This document shows positions 17,186 to 28,394 of a stretch of DNA of 64,000 nucleotides, in pieces. This stretch comes from Cellulomonas fengjieae (lineage in GTDB: Bacteria > Actinomycetota > Actinomycetes > Actinomycetales > Cellulomonadaceae), in contig NZ_CP074404.1 of the NCBI RefSeq assembly GCF_018388465.1, positions 1,550,001 through 1,614,000 of the forward strand. The letters are read 5' to 3'. The translations under genes were made by a program, and so were the position numbers. Below the pieces are notes generated by a model. The model did not search any database and was not told where the DNA came from. It saw only the letters and a list, made by a program, of their open reading frames with translations. Positions within the stretch are counted from its first letter, which is position 1; each line of letters opens with the position of its first letter.

Positions 17186-17847
17186 CGGTCGAGCTCGCGC
17201 TGGAGCGCCGCGTTCGCGTCCGTCGCCCTGCCGCACACGGTCTGCACGTCGGAGCTGAACCGCGCGAGGTCGTTCGGGTCGTACTGGTCGGAGTTCTGCA
17301 GGTAGCCGATCAGGCGCTGCTGCCCGTCCACGCAGCTCGCCAGCGCGGTCGCCACCTGCCCCGCAGCCTGCGACACCCGCGCCTGGTAGTCGGCGAGCTG
17401 CTGCTGCGAGGCGGTGGTGTCACCCAGCTGCGCCTTCTCGTCGGCGAGCTGGGTGATCCGCTGCTGCGCGGCGGCCAGCTGACCCGCCGTGGCATCGAGC
17501 TCCGCCTGCGTGGCCGCGAGCTCGGCCTGCGACGCGGCGAGCTCCTCACCGGTCGAGCGCGCCAGCGTCTCCCACTTCTGCGCCGAGCTCTGCCACGCCT
17601 CGTTCGTCGTGAGCATGCGCCACAGGACCACGCCCGAGCCGACGAGCGCGGCGACGAGCAGGACCGCGAGCACCACCGTCGCGGTGCGCGGCCGGCGTCG
17701 GGTCGTCGCGGGTGCCGGTACGTCGGGTGCCGTCGGTGCCGTCGGGGTCCACGGGGCGACAGCCGGCGTGGTCGGGCCGACGCGCGTCACGTGCACCGCG
17801 GGCTCGGTGGCCGGGACGTCGGGCGCGCGGGGGTCGTCAGGCTGCAT
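17182..17847 (-). CDS. Single-pass membrane protein with periplasmic coiled coil
   Basis: A 221-residue protein of unknown function. Residues 1-50 are Pro/Thr-rich and cytoplasmic, followed by RRRPRT and one membrane helix (about 55-78). A long Ala/Gln-rich heptad region (about 85-170) is predicted as coiled coil, and the C-terminus carries two cysteines (in ASCVDGQ and QTVCGRA) that could form a disulfide. ATG 17847 is preferred: TATCCT on this strand (17859-17854) lies six bases upstream, the leaderless pattern. It is coupled to the protease downstream, suggesting a shared envelope role; that link is inference. Confidence 0.72.
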   Translation of the reverse strand: MQPDDPRAPDVPATEPAVHVTRVGPTTPAVAPWTPTAPTAPDVPAPATTRRRPRTATVVLAVLLVAALVGSGVVLWRMLTTNEAWQSSAQKWETLARSTGEELAASQAELAATQAELDATAGQLAAAQQRITQLADEKAQLGDTTASQQQLADYQARVSQAAGQVATALASCVDGQQRLIGYLQNSDQYDPNDLARFSSDVQTVCGRATDANAALQRELDR

Positions 17848-17853
17848 CGGCAC

Positions 17854-17859
17854 AGGATA
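17854..17859 (-). promoter_or_regulatory. -10 box, leaderless promoter of the coiled-coil/protease pair
   Basis: TATCCT on the minus strand ends six bases before ATG 17847, with no Shine-Dalgarno sequence between. It matches the spacing seen at hisC and hisD. Confidence 0.5.
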
Positions 17860-17904
17860 GGAGCCCCGCGGTGCCGCGCCGTCCGCCCGTCCGGGGTCGA
17901 CGGC

Positions 17905-18288
17905 TCACACGACGGAGCCGGTGAACCTCTCGCCGGGCCCCTCGCCGGGGGCGTCGGGGAAGGGGGACGCCTCGCGGAACGCGAGCTGGAGGGAGCGCAG
18001 GCCGTCACGCAGCGAGCGGGCGTGCTGGTTGCCGATGTCGGGAGCCGACGCCGTGACGAGGGCGGCCAGCGCGGTGATCAGCTTGCGGGCCTCGTCCAGG
18101 TCGAGGTAGTCGGCTCCGCGCGCGCCGTCGGTGTCCGGGCTGAGCCCGCACTTGACCGCGGCGGCACTCATCAGGTGGACCGCGGCGGTCGTGATCACCT
18201 CGACCGCGGCGACGTCCGCGATGTCGCGGACCGCCGACTCGGGCGTGCCGGGGGAGTCGGGTGTCGTGCTCGCACTGTCCTGGGCCAT
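17905..18288 (-). CDS. DUF1844 family protein
   Basis: A 127-residue acidic, mostly helical soluble protein with the DUF1844 pattern: a segment with VITTAAVHLMSAAAVKCGL, then YLDLDEARKLITALAALV, followed by LRDGLRSLQLAFREA. No catalytic motif is known. In actinobacteria this family often lies close to infC, as here (2.5 kb away, with catalase and fur between). ATG 18288 has a nearby GAGAGG. Confidence 0.82.
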   Translation of the reverse strand: MAQDSASTTPDSPGTPESAVRDIADVAAVEVITTAAVHLMSAAAVKCGLSPDTDGARGADYLDLDEARKLITALAALVTASAPDIGNQHARSLRDGLRSLQLAFREASPFPDAPGEGPGERFTGSVV

Positions 18289-18350
18289 GGACCGATCCTC
18301 TCATCGCGCAGGCCGCCGGCTGCCCGGCGACCACCGGCACGGAACGCGGA

Positions 18351-18381
18351 CAGGGCCCGCACCGGTGCGGTGCGGGCCCTG
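18351..18381 (-). terminator. Terminator-like hairpin after catalase
   Basis: A perfect 13-base inverted repeat, arms 18351-18363 and 18369-18381 (CAGGGCCCGCACC and its complement), with a five-base loop, 35 bases beyond the catalase stop on the minus strand. It lacks a T-run, as many high-GC terminators do. Confidence 0.7.
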
Positions 18382-18415
18382 CCTGCGGAGCCGGCTGGAG
18401 CCGTCGTCCCTGTGG

Positions 18416-19921
18416 TCAGGCGACCGGGACGCTGGCCGTCCCCGGCTCACCCATCTCGAGCGGCGCGACGCCTGCGAGGGCGGCGCGCAGCGCGACACCC
18501 AGCCCGGCGTCGACGTTCGTCCAGTACTGGATGGCGCGCTCGCGGATCGCGTCGCTCTTCACCGCACCGACGTGGCCGGTGATCGTCTCGAGGAACCGGG
18601 CGCGTGCGCCGTCGTCGAAGACCTCGCGGTACAGCGTGCCGGCCTGCCCGAAGTCGTCGTCCTCGGCGTGCAGCGTCGCGGCCGCGCGCTGCAGCACGCC
18701 GTCCGACTCCCAGCCGGGCGACTCGGCGGCACGCGCCGGGTCCGCGGCGGCGCCGCCCAGCGAGTTGGGCGCGTACACGGGCGTGCTGGCGGCGTTGAAC
18801 GCGTAGCGCGCCGCGCCGTCCTTGGAGTACGAGTGCACCGGAGCGGCGTGCGGGGCGTTCACCGGCAGCTGCGCGTGGTTCGTCCCCACGCGGTACCGGT
18901 GGGCGTCGGCGTAGGAGAAGATCCGCGCGAGCAGCATCTTGTCGGGGCTGGCCGCGATGCCGGGAACGAAGTTGCTCGGCGCGAACGTGGCCTGCTCGAT
19001 CTGCGCGAAGTAGTTCTCGGGGTTGCGGTTCAGCTCGAGCTGGCCGACCTCGATGAGCGGGTAGTCGCCGTGCGGCCAGACCTTGGTCAGGTCGAACGGG
19101 TTGAACCGGTACTCGGCGGCGTCGGCGTACGGCATGACCTGGACCGAGAGGGTCCACGACGGGAAGTCGCCGCCCTCGATGGCCTCGTACAGGTCCCGGA
19201 TGTGGTGGTCCGCGTCGGACCCGGCCAGCTGCGCGGCGGCCTCGGGCGTGAAGTTGCGGACGCCCTGGTTCGTCTCGAAGTGGTACTTGACCCAGAACCG
19301 CTCACCGGCGGCGTTGATCCACTGGTAGGTGTGCGAGCCGAAGCCGTCCATGTGGCGCCACGACGCGGGGATGCCGCGGTCGCCCATCAGCCACGTGACC
19401 TGGTGCGCCGACTCGGGGGACAGCGACCAGAAGTCCCACTGCATGTCGTTGTCGCGCAGGTGGCTGCCCGGCAGGCGCTTCTGCGAGTGGATGAAGTCGG
19501 GGAACTTGATGCCGTCGCGGATGAAGAAGACCGGCGTGTTGTTGCCGACGAGGTCGTAGTTGCCCTCGGTCGTGTAGAACTTCAGCGCGAAGCCGCGGGG
19601 GTCGCGCCACGTGTCGGGGGAGCCCTGCTCACCGGCGACGGTCGAGAAGCGCAGCAGCGTCTCGGTCGTGACGCCCGGCTGGAACAGCGCCGCGCGGGTG
19701 TACGCGCTGACGTCGTGCGTCGTGGTGAACGTCCCGAACGCCCCACCGCCCTTGGCGTGCACGATGCGCTCGGGGACCTTCTCGCGGTTGAACTGCGCGA
19801 GCTTCTCGACGAGGTAGTGGTCGTGCAGCACGATCGGGCCGTCGTTGCCGACGGTCTGCGAGTGCGCGTCGGACGCGACCGGCGCACCCGCGTTGGTGGT
19901 GGTGTACGGGACCTGGGACAA
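18416..19921 (-). CDS. katA: Monofunctional haem catalase
   Basis: A 501-residue small-subunit catalase that disproportionates hydrogen peroxide. The distal His is in [15 protein letters not shown], the conserved Asn follows in [12 protein letters not shown], and the proximal haem-ligand Tyr is in [14 protein letters not shown]. The NADPH-binding region and the C-terminal helices are present, with the length of clade 3 enzymes. The start is TTG 19921, preceded by AAAGGA at suitable spacing. The Fur-family gene lies 101 bases upstream on the same strand, so regulator and catalase are probably co-transcribed. The symbol katA is by type, not by proven orthology. Confidence 0.95.
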   Translation of the reverse strand: MSQVPYTTTNAGAPVASDAHSQTVGNDGPIVLHDHYLVEKLAQFNREKVPERIVHAKGGGAFGTFTTTHDVSAYTRAALFQPGVTTETLLRFSTVAGEQGSPDTWRDPRGFALKFYTTEGNYDLVGNNTPVFFIRDGIKFPDFIHSQKRLPGSHLRDNDMQWDFWSLSPESAHQVTWLMGDRGIPASWRHMDGFGSHTYQWINAAGERFWVKYHFETNQGVRNFTPEAAAQLAGSDADHHIRDLYEAIEGGDFPSWTLSVQVMPYADAAEYRFNPFDLTKVWPHGDYPLIEVGQLELNRNPENYFAQIEQATFAPSNFVPGIAASPDKMLLARIFSYADAHRYRVGTNHAQLPVNAPHAAPVHSYSKDGAARYAFNAASTPVYAPNSLGGAAADPARAAESPGWESDGVLQRAAATLHAEDDDFGQAGTLYREVFDDGARARFLETITGHVGAVKSDAIRERAIQYWTNVDAGLGVALRAALAGVAPLEMGEPGTASVPVA

Positions 19922-20022
19922 AGGTGGTTCCTTTCACGAGGCCGGGCGAGCCCAGCCGGGGACCGCGCGGCGACAGAGCCGGCGGGAGGCGTATCCGGAG
20001 CGCGGGGGCGCTCCGGGAGATG

Positions 20023-20442
20023 TCAGGTGGTCTCGGCGGCGCGGCAGTCCGGGCACAGGCCCCAGTACGTGACCTCGGCGGTCTCGATGGTGAAGCCGGA
20101 CGTCGAGCTGGGGACGAGGCAGGGCGCGTGCCCGACGGCGCAGTCGACGTCGCCGAGGGCTCCGCAGCTGCGGCAGGCCACGTGGTGGTGGTTGTCGCCC
20201 ACCCGGCGCTCGTAGCGGGCGGGATGACCGGCGGGCTCGATGCGGCGCAGCAGTCCGGCGTCCGTCAGCGCGTGCAGGACGTCGTACACGGCCTGCACCG
20301 AGATGGTCGGCAGGGTGCGCCGGACCTCGGTCAGGACGGTGTCGGCGTCCGCGTGGGGATGGGTGCCGACGACCTCGTAGACACGCAGCCGCGGCTCCGT
20401 GACGCGCAGGCCGCGCTCTCGGAGTGCGGTGGGGAGGGACAT
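20023..20442 (-). CDS. Fur-family metalloregulator, probable catalase repressor
   Basis: A 139-residue Fur-like protein: an N-terminal winged helix (LRERGLRVTEPRLRVYEVV, then TISVQAVYDVLHALTDAG), the metal-site segment GDNHHHVACRSCG and a second pair in LCPDCRA. The two CxxC pairs form a structural zinc site. It precedes the catalase on the same strand, like furA-katG and catR-catA pairs in actinobacteria, where the regulator senses peroxide or iron. It could be PerR-like rather than Fur-like; the sequence does not settle this. ATG 20442 is chosen over longer GC-driven frames. Confidence 0.9.
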   Translation of the reverse strand: MSLPTALRERGLRVTEPRLRVYEVVGTHPHADADTVLTEVRRTLPTISVQAVYDVLHALTDAGLLRRIEPAGHPARYERRVGDNHHHVACRSCGALGDVDCAVGHAPCLVPSSTSGFTIETAEVTYWGLCPDCRAAETT

Positions 20443-20465
20443 GGCTGGGAGCCTCGCACCTTTTC

Positions 20466-20478
20466 TGGAATCATTCAA
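20466..20478 (-). promoter_or_regulatory. Inverted repeat before fur, candidate Fur-family operator
   Basis: TGGAAT-C-ATTCAA is a 13-base inverted repeat with one mismatch, in the only AT-rich patch between fur (start 20442) and the divergent infC promoter. Its position suits autoregulation. Confidence 0.45.
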
Positions 20479-20520
20479 GTAAGCGGCGCCGCGAGTCCTT
20501 CGTCGCAGAGATGGGCGCCG

Positions 20521-20549
20521 TTCTGTCCGCACGGGGTGCGTGGTAGTCT
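20521..20549 (+). promoter_or_regulatory. Promoter of the infC-rpmI-rplT operon
   Basis: TAGTCT (20544-20549) fits a -10 box; TTCTGT (20521-20526) lies 17 bases upstream as a weak -35. Transcription would start near 20556, about 280 bases before infC. Confidence 0.5.
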
Positions 20550-20555
20550 TTCTCC

Positions 20556-20835
20556 CGACCAGCCGCGTCCTGCTGCCCCTCACCGGGCGGACGGGCGCGG
20601 TGTACAAGTGGAGCTGATCCCACCCGAGCGTCAACCGTTCGTCCCCTGCGTGCAGAGGGCGACGACAGAGGCCGGGTCCGGTCCGAGGACGTGTCGCGAA
20701 CGTTGCGGTGCGTGCCTGGTGTGTTGCCGTTCGCCGGTGCGCGCTGCTTCGGACTCGTGAGGCCCCCACCTGTACCCAGGGCGGGGGCCTTCCTCGTTCC
20801 CGGCGGTCACCCACGACGAACCTGAGGAGCACCAC
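20556..20835 (+). promoter_or_regulatory. Long infC leader with terminator-like hairpin
   Basis: About 280 bases without a gene between the promoter and infC. Near its end, GGCCCCC (20761-20767) pairs with GGGGGCC (20783-20789), with inner pairing CCTG/CAGG, followed by TTCCTCGTT. This looks like an intrinsic terminator placed 47 bases before the start codon, i.e. an attenuator. A five-codon frame (GTG 20600 to TGA 20617) lies earlier in the leader; I do not claim it is translated. Control of this operon by translation products such as L20 or IF3 is known in other bacteria; the mechanism here is inferred. Confidence 0.5.
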
Positions 20836-22020
<1,185 letters not shown>

Positions 22021-22115
22021 GCCCGAACGAACGGACGGTCCGGCCCCCCGGTCGGACTGCACCAGACGAGTCGTACGAACCCGTGCGATGAGAACGACAA
22101 GGAGACACGGCAGCC

Positions 22116-22310
22116 ATGCCGAAGAACAAGACGCACTCCGGTGCCAAGAAGCGCTTCCGGGTCACCGGGACCGGCAAGGTCATGCGTGAGCAGGCCGGCG
22201 GTCGCCACCTGCTCGAGCACAAGTCGAGCCGCCGCACCCGCCGCATCGCCGGCGACCTCGTCGTCTCCCCTGCCGACGCCTCCCGCATCAAGAAGCTGCT
22301 CGGAAAGTGA
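22116..22310 (+). CDS. rpmI: Ribosomal protein bL35
   Basis: A 64-residue, highly basic protein of the large subunit. It begins [20 protein letters not shown] and carries [13 protein letters not shown] in the middle. Length and both blocks match bL35. AAGGAG (22099-22104) precedes ATG 22116. It lies between infC and rplT in the classic order. Confidence 0.98.
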   Translation: MPKNKTHSGAKKRFRVTGTGKVMREQAGGRHLLEHKSSRRTRRIAGDLVVSPADASRIKKLLGK

Positions 22311-22373
22311 TCCCGGGGGCGCTCCAGCGCCCCGGTCACCCGGTCCGAGCCTGAGACAAGCAAGGAGCATCAC

Positions 22374-22757
22374 GTGGCACGCGTGAAGCGGGCGGTCAAC
22401 GCCCAGAAGAAGCGCCGTACAACCCTCGAGCGCGCTGCGGGATACCGCGGTCAGCGGTCGCGCCTGTACCGGAAGGCGAAGGAGCAGGTCACCCACTCCC
22501 TCGTCTACGCGTACCGCGACCGCAAGGTGCGCAAGCAGGACTTCCGCAAGCTGTGGATCCAGCGCATCAACGCTGCGTCGCGCGAGCAGGGTCTGACCTA
22601 CAACCGCCTGATCCAGGGCCTGAAGCTCGCCGGCATCGAGGTGGACCGCCGCGTGCTGGCCGACCTCGCCGTGAACGACGCCGCGACGTTCGCGACGCTC
22701 GTCCAGGCCGCCAAGGCCGCGCTGCCCGAGGACGTCAACGCGCCGAAGGCTGCGTGA
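22374..22757 (+). CDS. rplT: Ribosomal protein bL20
   Basis: A 127-residue basic protein needed early in 50S assembly, and in some bacteria the repressor of its own operon. It starts [20 protein letters not shown] after GTG 22374 (Shine-Dalgarno AAGGAG, 22362-22367), with [20 protein letters not shown] in the middle. It is the last gene of the infC operon and is followed by two hairpins. Confidence 0.98.
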   Translation: MARVKRAVNAQKKRRTTLERAAGYRGQRSRLYRKAKEQVTHSLVYAYRDRKVRKQDFRKLWIQRINAASREQGLTYNRLIQGLKLAGIEVDRRVLADLAVNDAATFATLVQAAKAALPEDVNAPKAA

Positions 22758-22779
22758 CCCTCGACCGCTGTTAGCCCGA

Positions 22780-22815
22780 CCGCCCGCCCCGCCTCCTGGC
22801 GGGGCCGGGCGGCGG
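22780..22815 (+). terminator. Hairpin after rplT
   Basis: CCGCCCGCCCCGCC pairs with GGCGGGGCCGGGCGG across a four-base loop (one bulged base), 25 bases after the rplT stop. It is a strong GC hairpin without a clear T-run. Confidence 0.65.
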
Positions 22816-22831
22816 CTCGGTGCACCCCGAC

Positions 22832-22859
22832 GCCCCCGGAGCCACTGGCTCACGGGGGC
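22832..22859 (+). terminator. Second hairpin between rplT and the SpoU methyltransferase
   Basis: GCCCCCG-GAGCC (22832-22843) pairs with GGCTC-A-CGGGGGC (22847-22859) with one bulged A and a three-base loop. It lies just before the leaderless promoter of the next gene and may reinforce the first terminator. Confidence 0.5.
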
Positions 22860-22874
22860 ATCGTCGTACCCGGG

Positions 22875-22887
22875 CATGATGTCCCCG
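22875..22887 (+). promoter_or_regulatory. Leaderless promoter of the SpoU-type methyltransferase
   Basis: CATGAT (22875-22880) lies six bases before GTG 22887, with no Shine-Dalgarno sequence. Spacing is identical to hisC. Confidence 0.45.
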
Positions 22888-23711
22888 TGGCCGACGACAT
22901 CCTGACCAACCCCCGCGCCGAACGGGTCCGAGCCGTGCGAGCCCTGGCCGGACGCTCGGCGCGCCAGCGTTCCGGCCGGTTCGTCGTCGAGGGACCGCAG
23001 GCCGTCCGGGAGGCCGTGCTCGCCGCCGACGTGCAGGACCTGTACGTCTCGGAGGCGTCCGCGCAGCGCTACCCGGAGATCGTGCGGGCGGCGCGCGGTC
23101 GCGAGATCCGGGTGCACACCGGCACGGCCGAGGTGCTGGAGGCGATGAGCCCCGACGGCCAGCAGGTGGTCGCGGTGGCGGCGCTGGCCTCGCCGTCCCT
23201 CGGGTCCGTCCTCGCGCAGGCCCCGCGCCTGGTCGCCGTGCTCGCCCACGTGCGCGACCCCGGAAACGCCGGCACGGTCGTGCGAGCGGCCGACGCCGCG
23301 GGGGCGGACGCCGCGGTGCTCACGGCGCAGAGCGTCGACGTGCACAACCCCAAGGTCGTCCGGTCGACGGCCGGGTCGCTGTTCCACCTGCCCGTGGTCA
23401 CGGGCGTGGACCTTGCGCCGGCGATCGCGGCGCTGCGTGCCGGAGGTCTGACGGTGCTGGCCGCCGACGGGTCGGGCGCGCACGACCTCGACGACCTGCT
23501 GGACGTCTCCGGTGCTGCGCCGGACGGCGTCCCGGACCTGGCGCGGCCGACCGCGTGGGTGTTCGGCAACGAGGCGTGGGGCCTGCGCGACGAGGACCGG
23601 GCGCTGGCGGACGCCGTCGTGCGGGTACCGATCAGGGGCCGAGCCGAGTCGCTGAACCTCGCGACCGCCGCGACGGTCTGCCTGTACGCGAGCTCGCGCG
23701 CGCAGCGATGA
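22887..23711 (+). CDS. SpoU/TrmH-family RNA 2'-O-methyltransferase
   Basis: A 274-residue SPOUT methyltransferase. The N-terminal substrate-binding domain contains GRFVVEGPQAVREAV. The C-terminal knot domain carries the three SpoU motifs: HVRDPGNAGTVVRAADAAG, then WVFGNEAWGL, and VRVPIRGRAESLNLATAA. It uses S-adenosylmethionine to methylate a ribose in rRNA or tRNA; the exact nucleotide cannot be deduced. The position between rplT and pheS is conserved in many actinobacteria. Its stop overlaps the start of the RNA-ligase-like gene by four bases. Confidence 0.93.
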   Translation: MADDILTNPRAERVRAVRALAGRSARQRSGRFVVEGPQAVREAVLAADVQDLYVSEASAQRYPEIVRAARGREIRVHTGTAEVLEAMSPDGQQVVAVAALASPSLGSVLAQAPRLVAVLAHVRDPGNAGTVVRAADAAGADAAVLTAQSVDVHNPKVVRSTAGSLFHLPVVTGVDLAPAIAALRAGGLTVLAADGSGAHDLDDLLDVSGAAPDGVPDLARPTAWVFGNEAWGLRDEDRALADAVVRVPIRGRAESLNLATAATVCLYASSRAQR

Positions 23712-24346
23712 GGCTGTTCGCCGCGGTGTGGCCGCCGCCGGACGTGCTCGACCACCTCGACCTGGCGCTCGCCTCGGTGCGGGGTGCTCCCGCCGGGCTG
23801 TCGTCGGCCGTGCGCTGGTCCGCCCGGGACTCGTGGCACCTCACCGTGGCCTTCTACGGCGACGTCCCGGACGGTGCCGTGCCGAGCCTGTCGGCCGCGC
23901 TCGCCCGGGTCGCCGCGTCGATCCAGCCGTACGAGCTCGGGCTGCGGGGGGCCGGCGTCTTCGCGCATCGCACGCTCTGGGTGGGGGTCGGCGGTGACGT
24001 CGACGCCCAGCGTGCGCTCAGCCACGGGTCCGTGCAGGCGGGGCAGCCCGCGGGTGCCGTCGACAACCGGGCCCGCGATCGCCCCCACCTCACGGTCGGT
24101 CGGGTCCGCCCGGGCAGCCGGCCGCCGCGCCGCCGCTCGTCGCGCCCGGACCGCCACCGACCGCGGGCGGACGCGCCGGTGCCCACCGACGAGGACGTCG
24201 CCGCGTCGCTCGTCCGGGCGCTCGCCGTCTACGAGGGACCCCGCTGGCTCGTCGACGAGCTGCACCTGGTGTCGTCCCACCCCGGCGCGGGTCGCGGCGG
24301 CGGGCCCCTGTACGAGCGGGTCGAGACGTATGCGCTCGGACGGTAA
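23708..24346 (+). CDS. thpR: 2',5' RNA ligase / 2H phosphoesterase family protein (ThpR-like)
   Basis: A 212-residue member of the 2H phosphoesterase superfamily. Both catalytic H-x-T-x motifs are present: HLTVAFYGDV at ~42 and HLTVGRVRPG at ~119. The start MRLFAAVWPP is typical of ThpR (LigT). The enzyme acts on cyclic phosphate ends of RNA, with RNA 2',3'-cyclic phosphodiesterase as the best-supported activity in the family. An arginine-rich insertion (RPPRRRSSRPDRHRPR) follows the second motif. ATG 23708 overlaps the methyltransferase stop (ATGA). Confidence 0.88.
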   Translation: MRLFAAVWPPPDVLDHLDLALASVRGAPAGLSSAVRWSARDSWHLTVAFYGDVPDGAVPSLSAALARVAASIQPYELGLRGAGVFAHRTLWVGVGGDVDAQRALSHGSVQAGQPAGAVDNRARDRPHLTVGRVRPGSRPPRRRSSRPDRHRPRADAPVPTDEDVAASLVRALAVYEGPRWLVDELHLVSSHPGAGRGGGPLYERVETYALGR

Positions 24347-25654
<1,308 letters not shown>

Positions 25655-25655
<1 letters not shown>

Positions 25656-28210
25656 TGCCGCGCATCCCCCTGACGTGGCTCGCCGAGCACGTCGAGCTGC
25701 CCACGGACCTGACCGCCGAGCGGCTGGCGGCGGACCTGGTCCGGGTCGGGCTCGAGGAGGAGGCCATCCACGCGGCCGCCGTGACCGGTCCGCTGGTCGT
25801 GGGCGAGGTCGTGGAGCTGACGCCGGAGCCCCAGAAGAACGGCAAGACCATCAACTGGTGCCGCGTGGACGTCGGTCCCGAGCACAACGAACCGGGTGGT
25901 GCACCGCGGGGCATCGTCTGCGGCGCGCACAACTTCGCGGTCGGCGACCGCGTCGTCGTCGCGCTGCCGGGGGCGGTGCTGCCCGGGCCGTTCGCCATCG
26001 CCTCCCGCAAGACCTACGGGCACGTGTCCGACGGGATGATCTGCTCGGCGCGGGAGCTCGGCCTGGGCGAGGACCACGCCGGGATCATCGTGCTGGCCGA
26101 GCTGGGCCTCGACGCACCCGTCGGCACGGACGCGCGCGAGCTGCTGGGCCTCGGCGAGGAGGTCCTCGAGATCAACGTGACGCCCGACCGCGGTTACTGC
26201 TTCTCGATGCGCGGGGTCGCCCGCGAGTACAGCCTGTCCACCGGTGCGGCCTTCACCGACCGTGGCCTGCCCACGGGCGACGAGCGGCCTGCCGGCGGCG
26301 GGTTCGCCGTCGAGATCGAGGACACCGCGCCGATCCACGGCGTACCGGGTGCCGACAGGTTCGTCGCCCAGGTGGTGCGCGGCGTGCGGGCGAACGACCC
26401 GTCGCCCGCCTGGATGCAGCGTCGGCTGCAGCAGGCCGGCATGCGGCCCATCAACCTCGCCGTCGACGTCACCAACTACGTGATGCTCGACATCGGGCAG
26501 CCGCTGCACGCGTACGACCTGGCCCACCTCACCGAGCCGATCGTCGTGCGGCGCGCGCGCCCCGGCGAGCGGATCCGCACGCTCGACGACGTCGAGCGCG
26601 CCCTGGACCCCGAGGACCTGCTCATCACCGACAGCCCGGACGGGGTGGGCGCCCGCGCGATCGGCGTCGCCGGCGTCATGGGCGGCGGGGACAGCGAGGT
26701 CGGTGCCACGACGGTCGACCTCCTGGTCGAGGCCGCGCACTTCGACCCGGTCACGGTCGCGCGCTCCGCGCGGCGGCACAAGCTCCCGAGCGAGGCCGCC
26801 AAGCGGTTCGAGCGCGGCGTCGACCCCGAACTGCCGCCCGTGGCGGTCGCGCGGGCCGTCGCACTGCTCGTCGAGCACGGCGGCGGTGTCGCCGGGCCGC
26901 TCACCGACCTCGACCGACGGGTGCCCGTGGCCCCGTTCGACCTCGACCTCGAGCTGCCCGCGCGGCTCGTGGGGGTGCCCTACACCCCGCAGGAGGTGCG
27001 CGAGACGCTCGAGTCGATCGGCTGCGACGTGGCCGACTCCGGCCCGGGGACCGTCACCGTCCAGGCGCCGTCGTGGCGTCCCGACCTGGTGGCGGGTGTC
27101 GACCTGGTCGAGGAGGTCGCACGCCTGCGCGGCTACGACGCGATCCCGTCGACGCTCCCGGCGGCGCCGTCGGGGGCAGGTCTGACGCAGGAGCAGCGGA
27201 CCAGGCGCTCCGTCGCCCGGGCCCTGGCCGAGTCGGGCCTGGTCGAGGTGCTCAGCTACCCGTTCGTCGGGACCGAGCAGCTCGATGCGCTGAACCTGCC
27301 CGCCGACGACGACCGCCGTCGCGCGGTCCGGCTGGTCAACCCGCTGTCCGACGAGCAGCCGTTCCTGCGCACCAACCTGCTGGTCACCTTGCTGGACACG
27401 GCGCGGCGCAACGTGAGCCGGGGCGAGAGCGACCTCGCGATCTTCGAGCTGGGCCTGGTGACACGTCCGGCGCCGGACGCCCCGCCCGCGCCCCGTCTGC
27501 CCGGAGGTGTCCGGCCCTCCGGCGACGAGCTCGCCGCGCTCACCGCGGCGGTGCCCGCGCAGCCGCGGCGTGTGGCCGGCGTGCTCGCCGGGATGCGGGA
27601 GCCCGCCGGTTGGTGGGGGACCGGCCGCCGGGCGGATCACACCGACGCCGTGGCCGCCCTCCGCCTGGTCGCGGCCGTGGTCGGGGTCGAGCTGCTGGTG
27701 TCGGCCGACGCCGAGCACGCGCCGTGGCACCCCGGGCGGTGCGCGCGGTTCACGACGAGCGACGGGACGCTCGTGGGCCACGCCGGCGAGCTGCACCCGA
27801 ACGTGGTGAGCGCGCTGGGCCTGCCCGCTCGCACGGCCGCGTTCGAGCTGGACCTCGACGTCCTGCTCGCTGCGGCGTCGCCCGACCCGGTGCAGGCGAC
27901 GCCGGTCTCGACGTTCCCGGTCGCCAAGGAGGACATCGCCCTGGTGGTCGACGCCGGCGTGCCCGCCGCCGACGTCCTGGACGCGGTGCGGGTCGGCGCG
28001 ACCAGCAGCGCCGCGGGGGACGTCCTCGAGGAGGTCCGCCTGTTCGACGTGTACTCGGGTGCGCAGGTGGGTGAGGGCCACAAGTCCCTCGCGTTCTCCC
28101 TGCGGCTCCGTGCGGACGACCGCACGCTCACCGCGCAGGAGACCGCGGCCGTCCGCGAGGCGGTCGTCGCCGAGGCGCACGGCCGGTTCGGGGCGACGCT
28201 GCGCGCCTGA
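25655..28210 (+). CDS. pheT: Phenylalanyl-tRNA synthetase beta subunit
   Basis: An 851-residue subunit that provides tRNA binding and editing. Domain order: an N-terminal tRNA-binding OB fold (VVGEVVELTPEPQKNGK, with IVCGAHNF), B3/B4 editing region (DVTNYVMLDIGQPLHAYD, then FERGVDPELPPVA), B5, the class II-like core (NPLSDEQPFLRTNLL), and a C-terminal anticodon-binding domain with FPVAKEDIALVVD. Length is normal. It is coupled to pheS and followed by a terminator. Confidence 0.97.
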
Positions 28211-28219
28211 CCGGGCCTC

Positions 28220-28260
28220 CCGGAAGCCCCGTCGACCCCGAGGGTCGGCGGGGCTTCCGG
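28220..28260 (+). terminator. Terminator of pheST
   Basis: A 12-base perfect inverted repeat, CCGGAAGCCCCG (28220-28231) with CGGGGCTTCCGG (28249-28260), and inner pairing CGACCC/GGGTCG. It begins nine bases after the pheT stop. Confidence 0.85.
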
Positions 28261-28297
28261 CGTCCCGGCGAGAGGTCGGACGAATTCACTCAATAGT

Positions 28298-28309
28298 TAC
28301 CGACCGGTA
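28298..28309 (+). promoter_or_regulatory. Inverted repeat before the nuclease/nucleotidase gene
   Basis: TACCG-AC-CGGTA, a perfect 12-base interrupted palindrome in a short AT-richer stretch 86 bases before the start. It could be an operator of a TetR-like or phosphate regulator; neither is shown. Confidence 0.35.
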
Positions 28310-28394
28310 GTTGCGACGAAACGGACGAACGGCGACAGTTGACCCGGCCGTGTCGACGGTCACTTTTTGCGTGTCCGACGAAGGAGTGCCCGAC

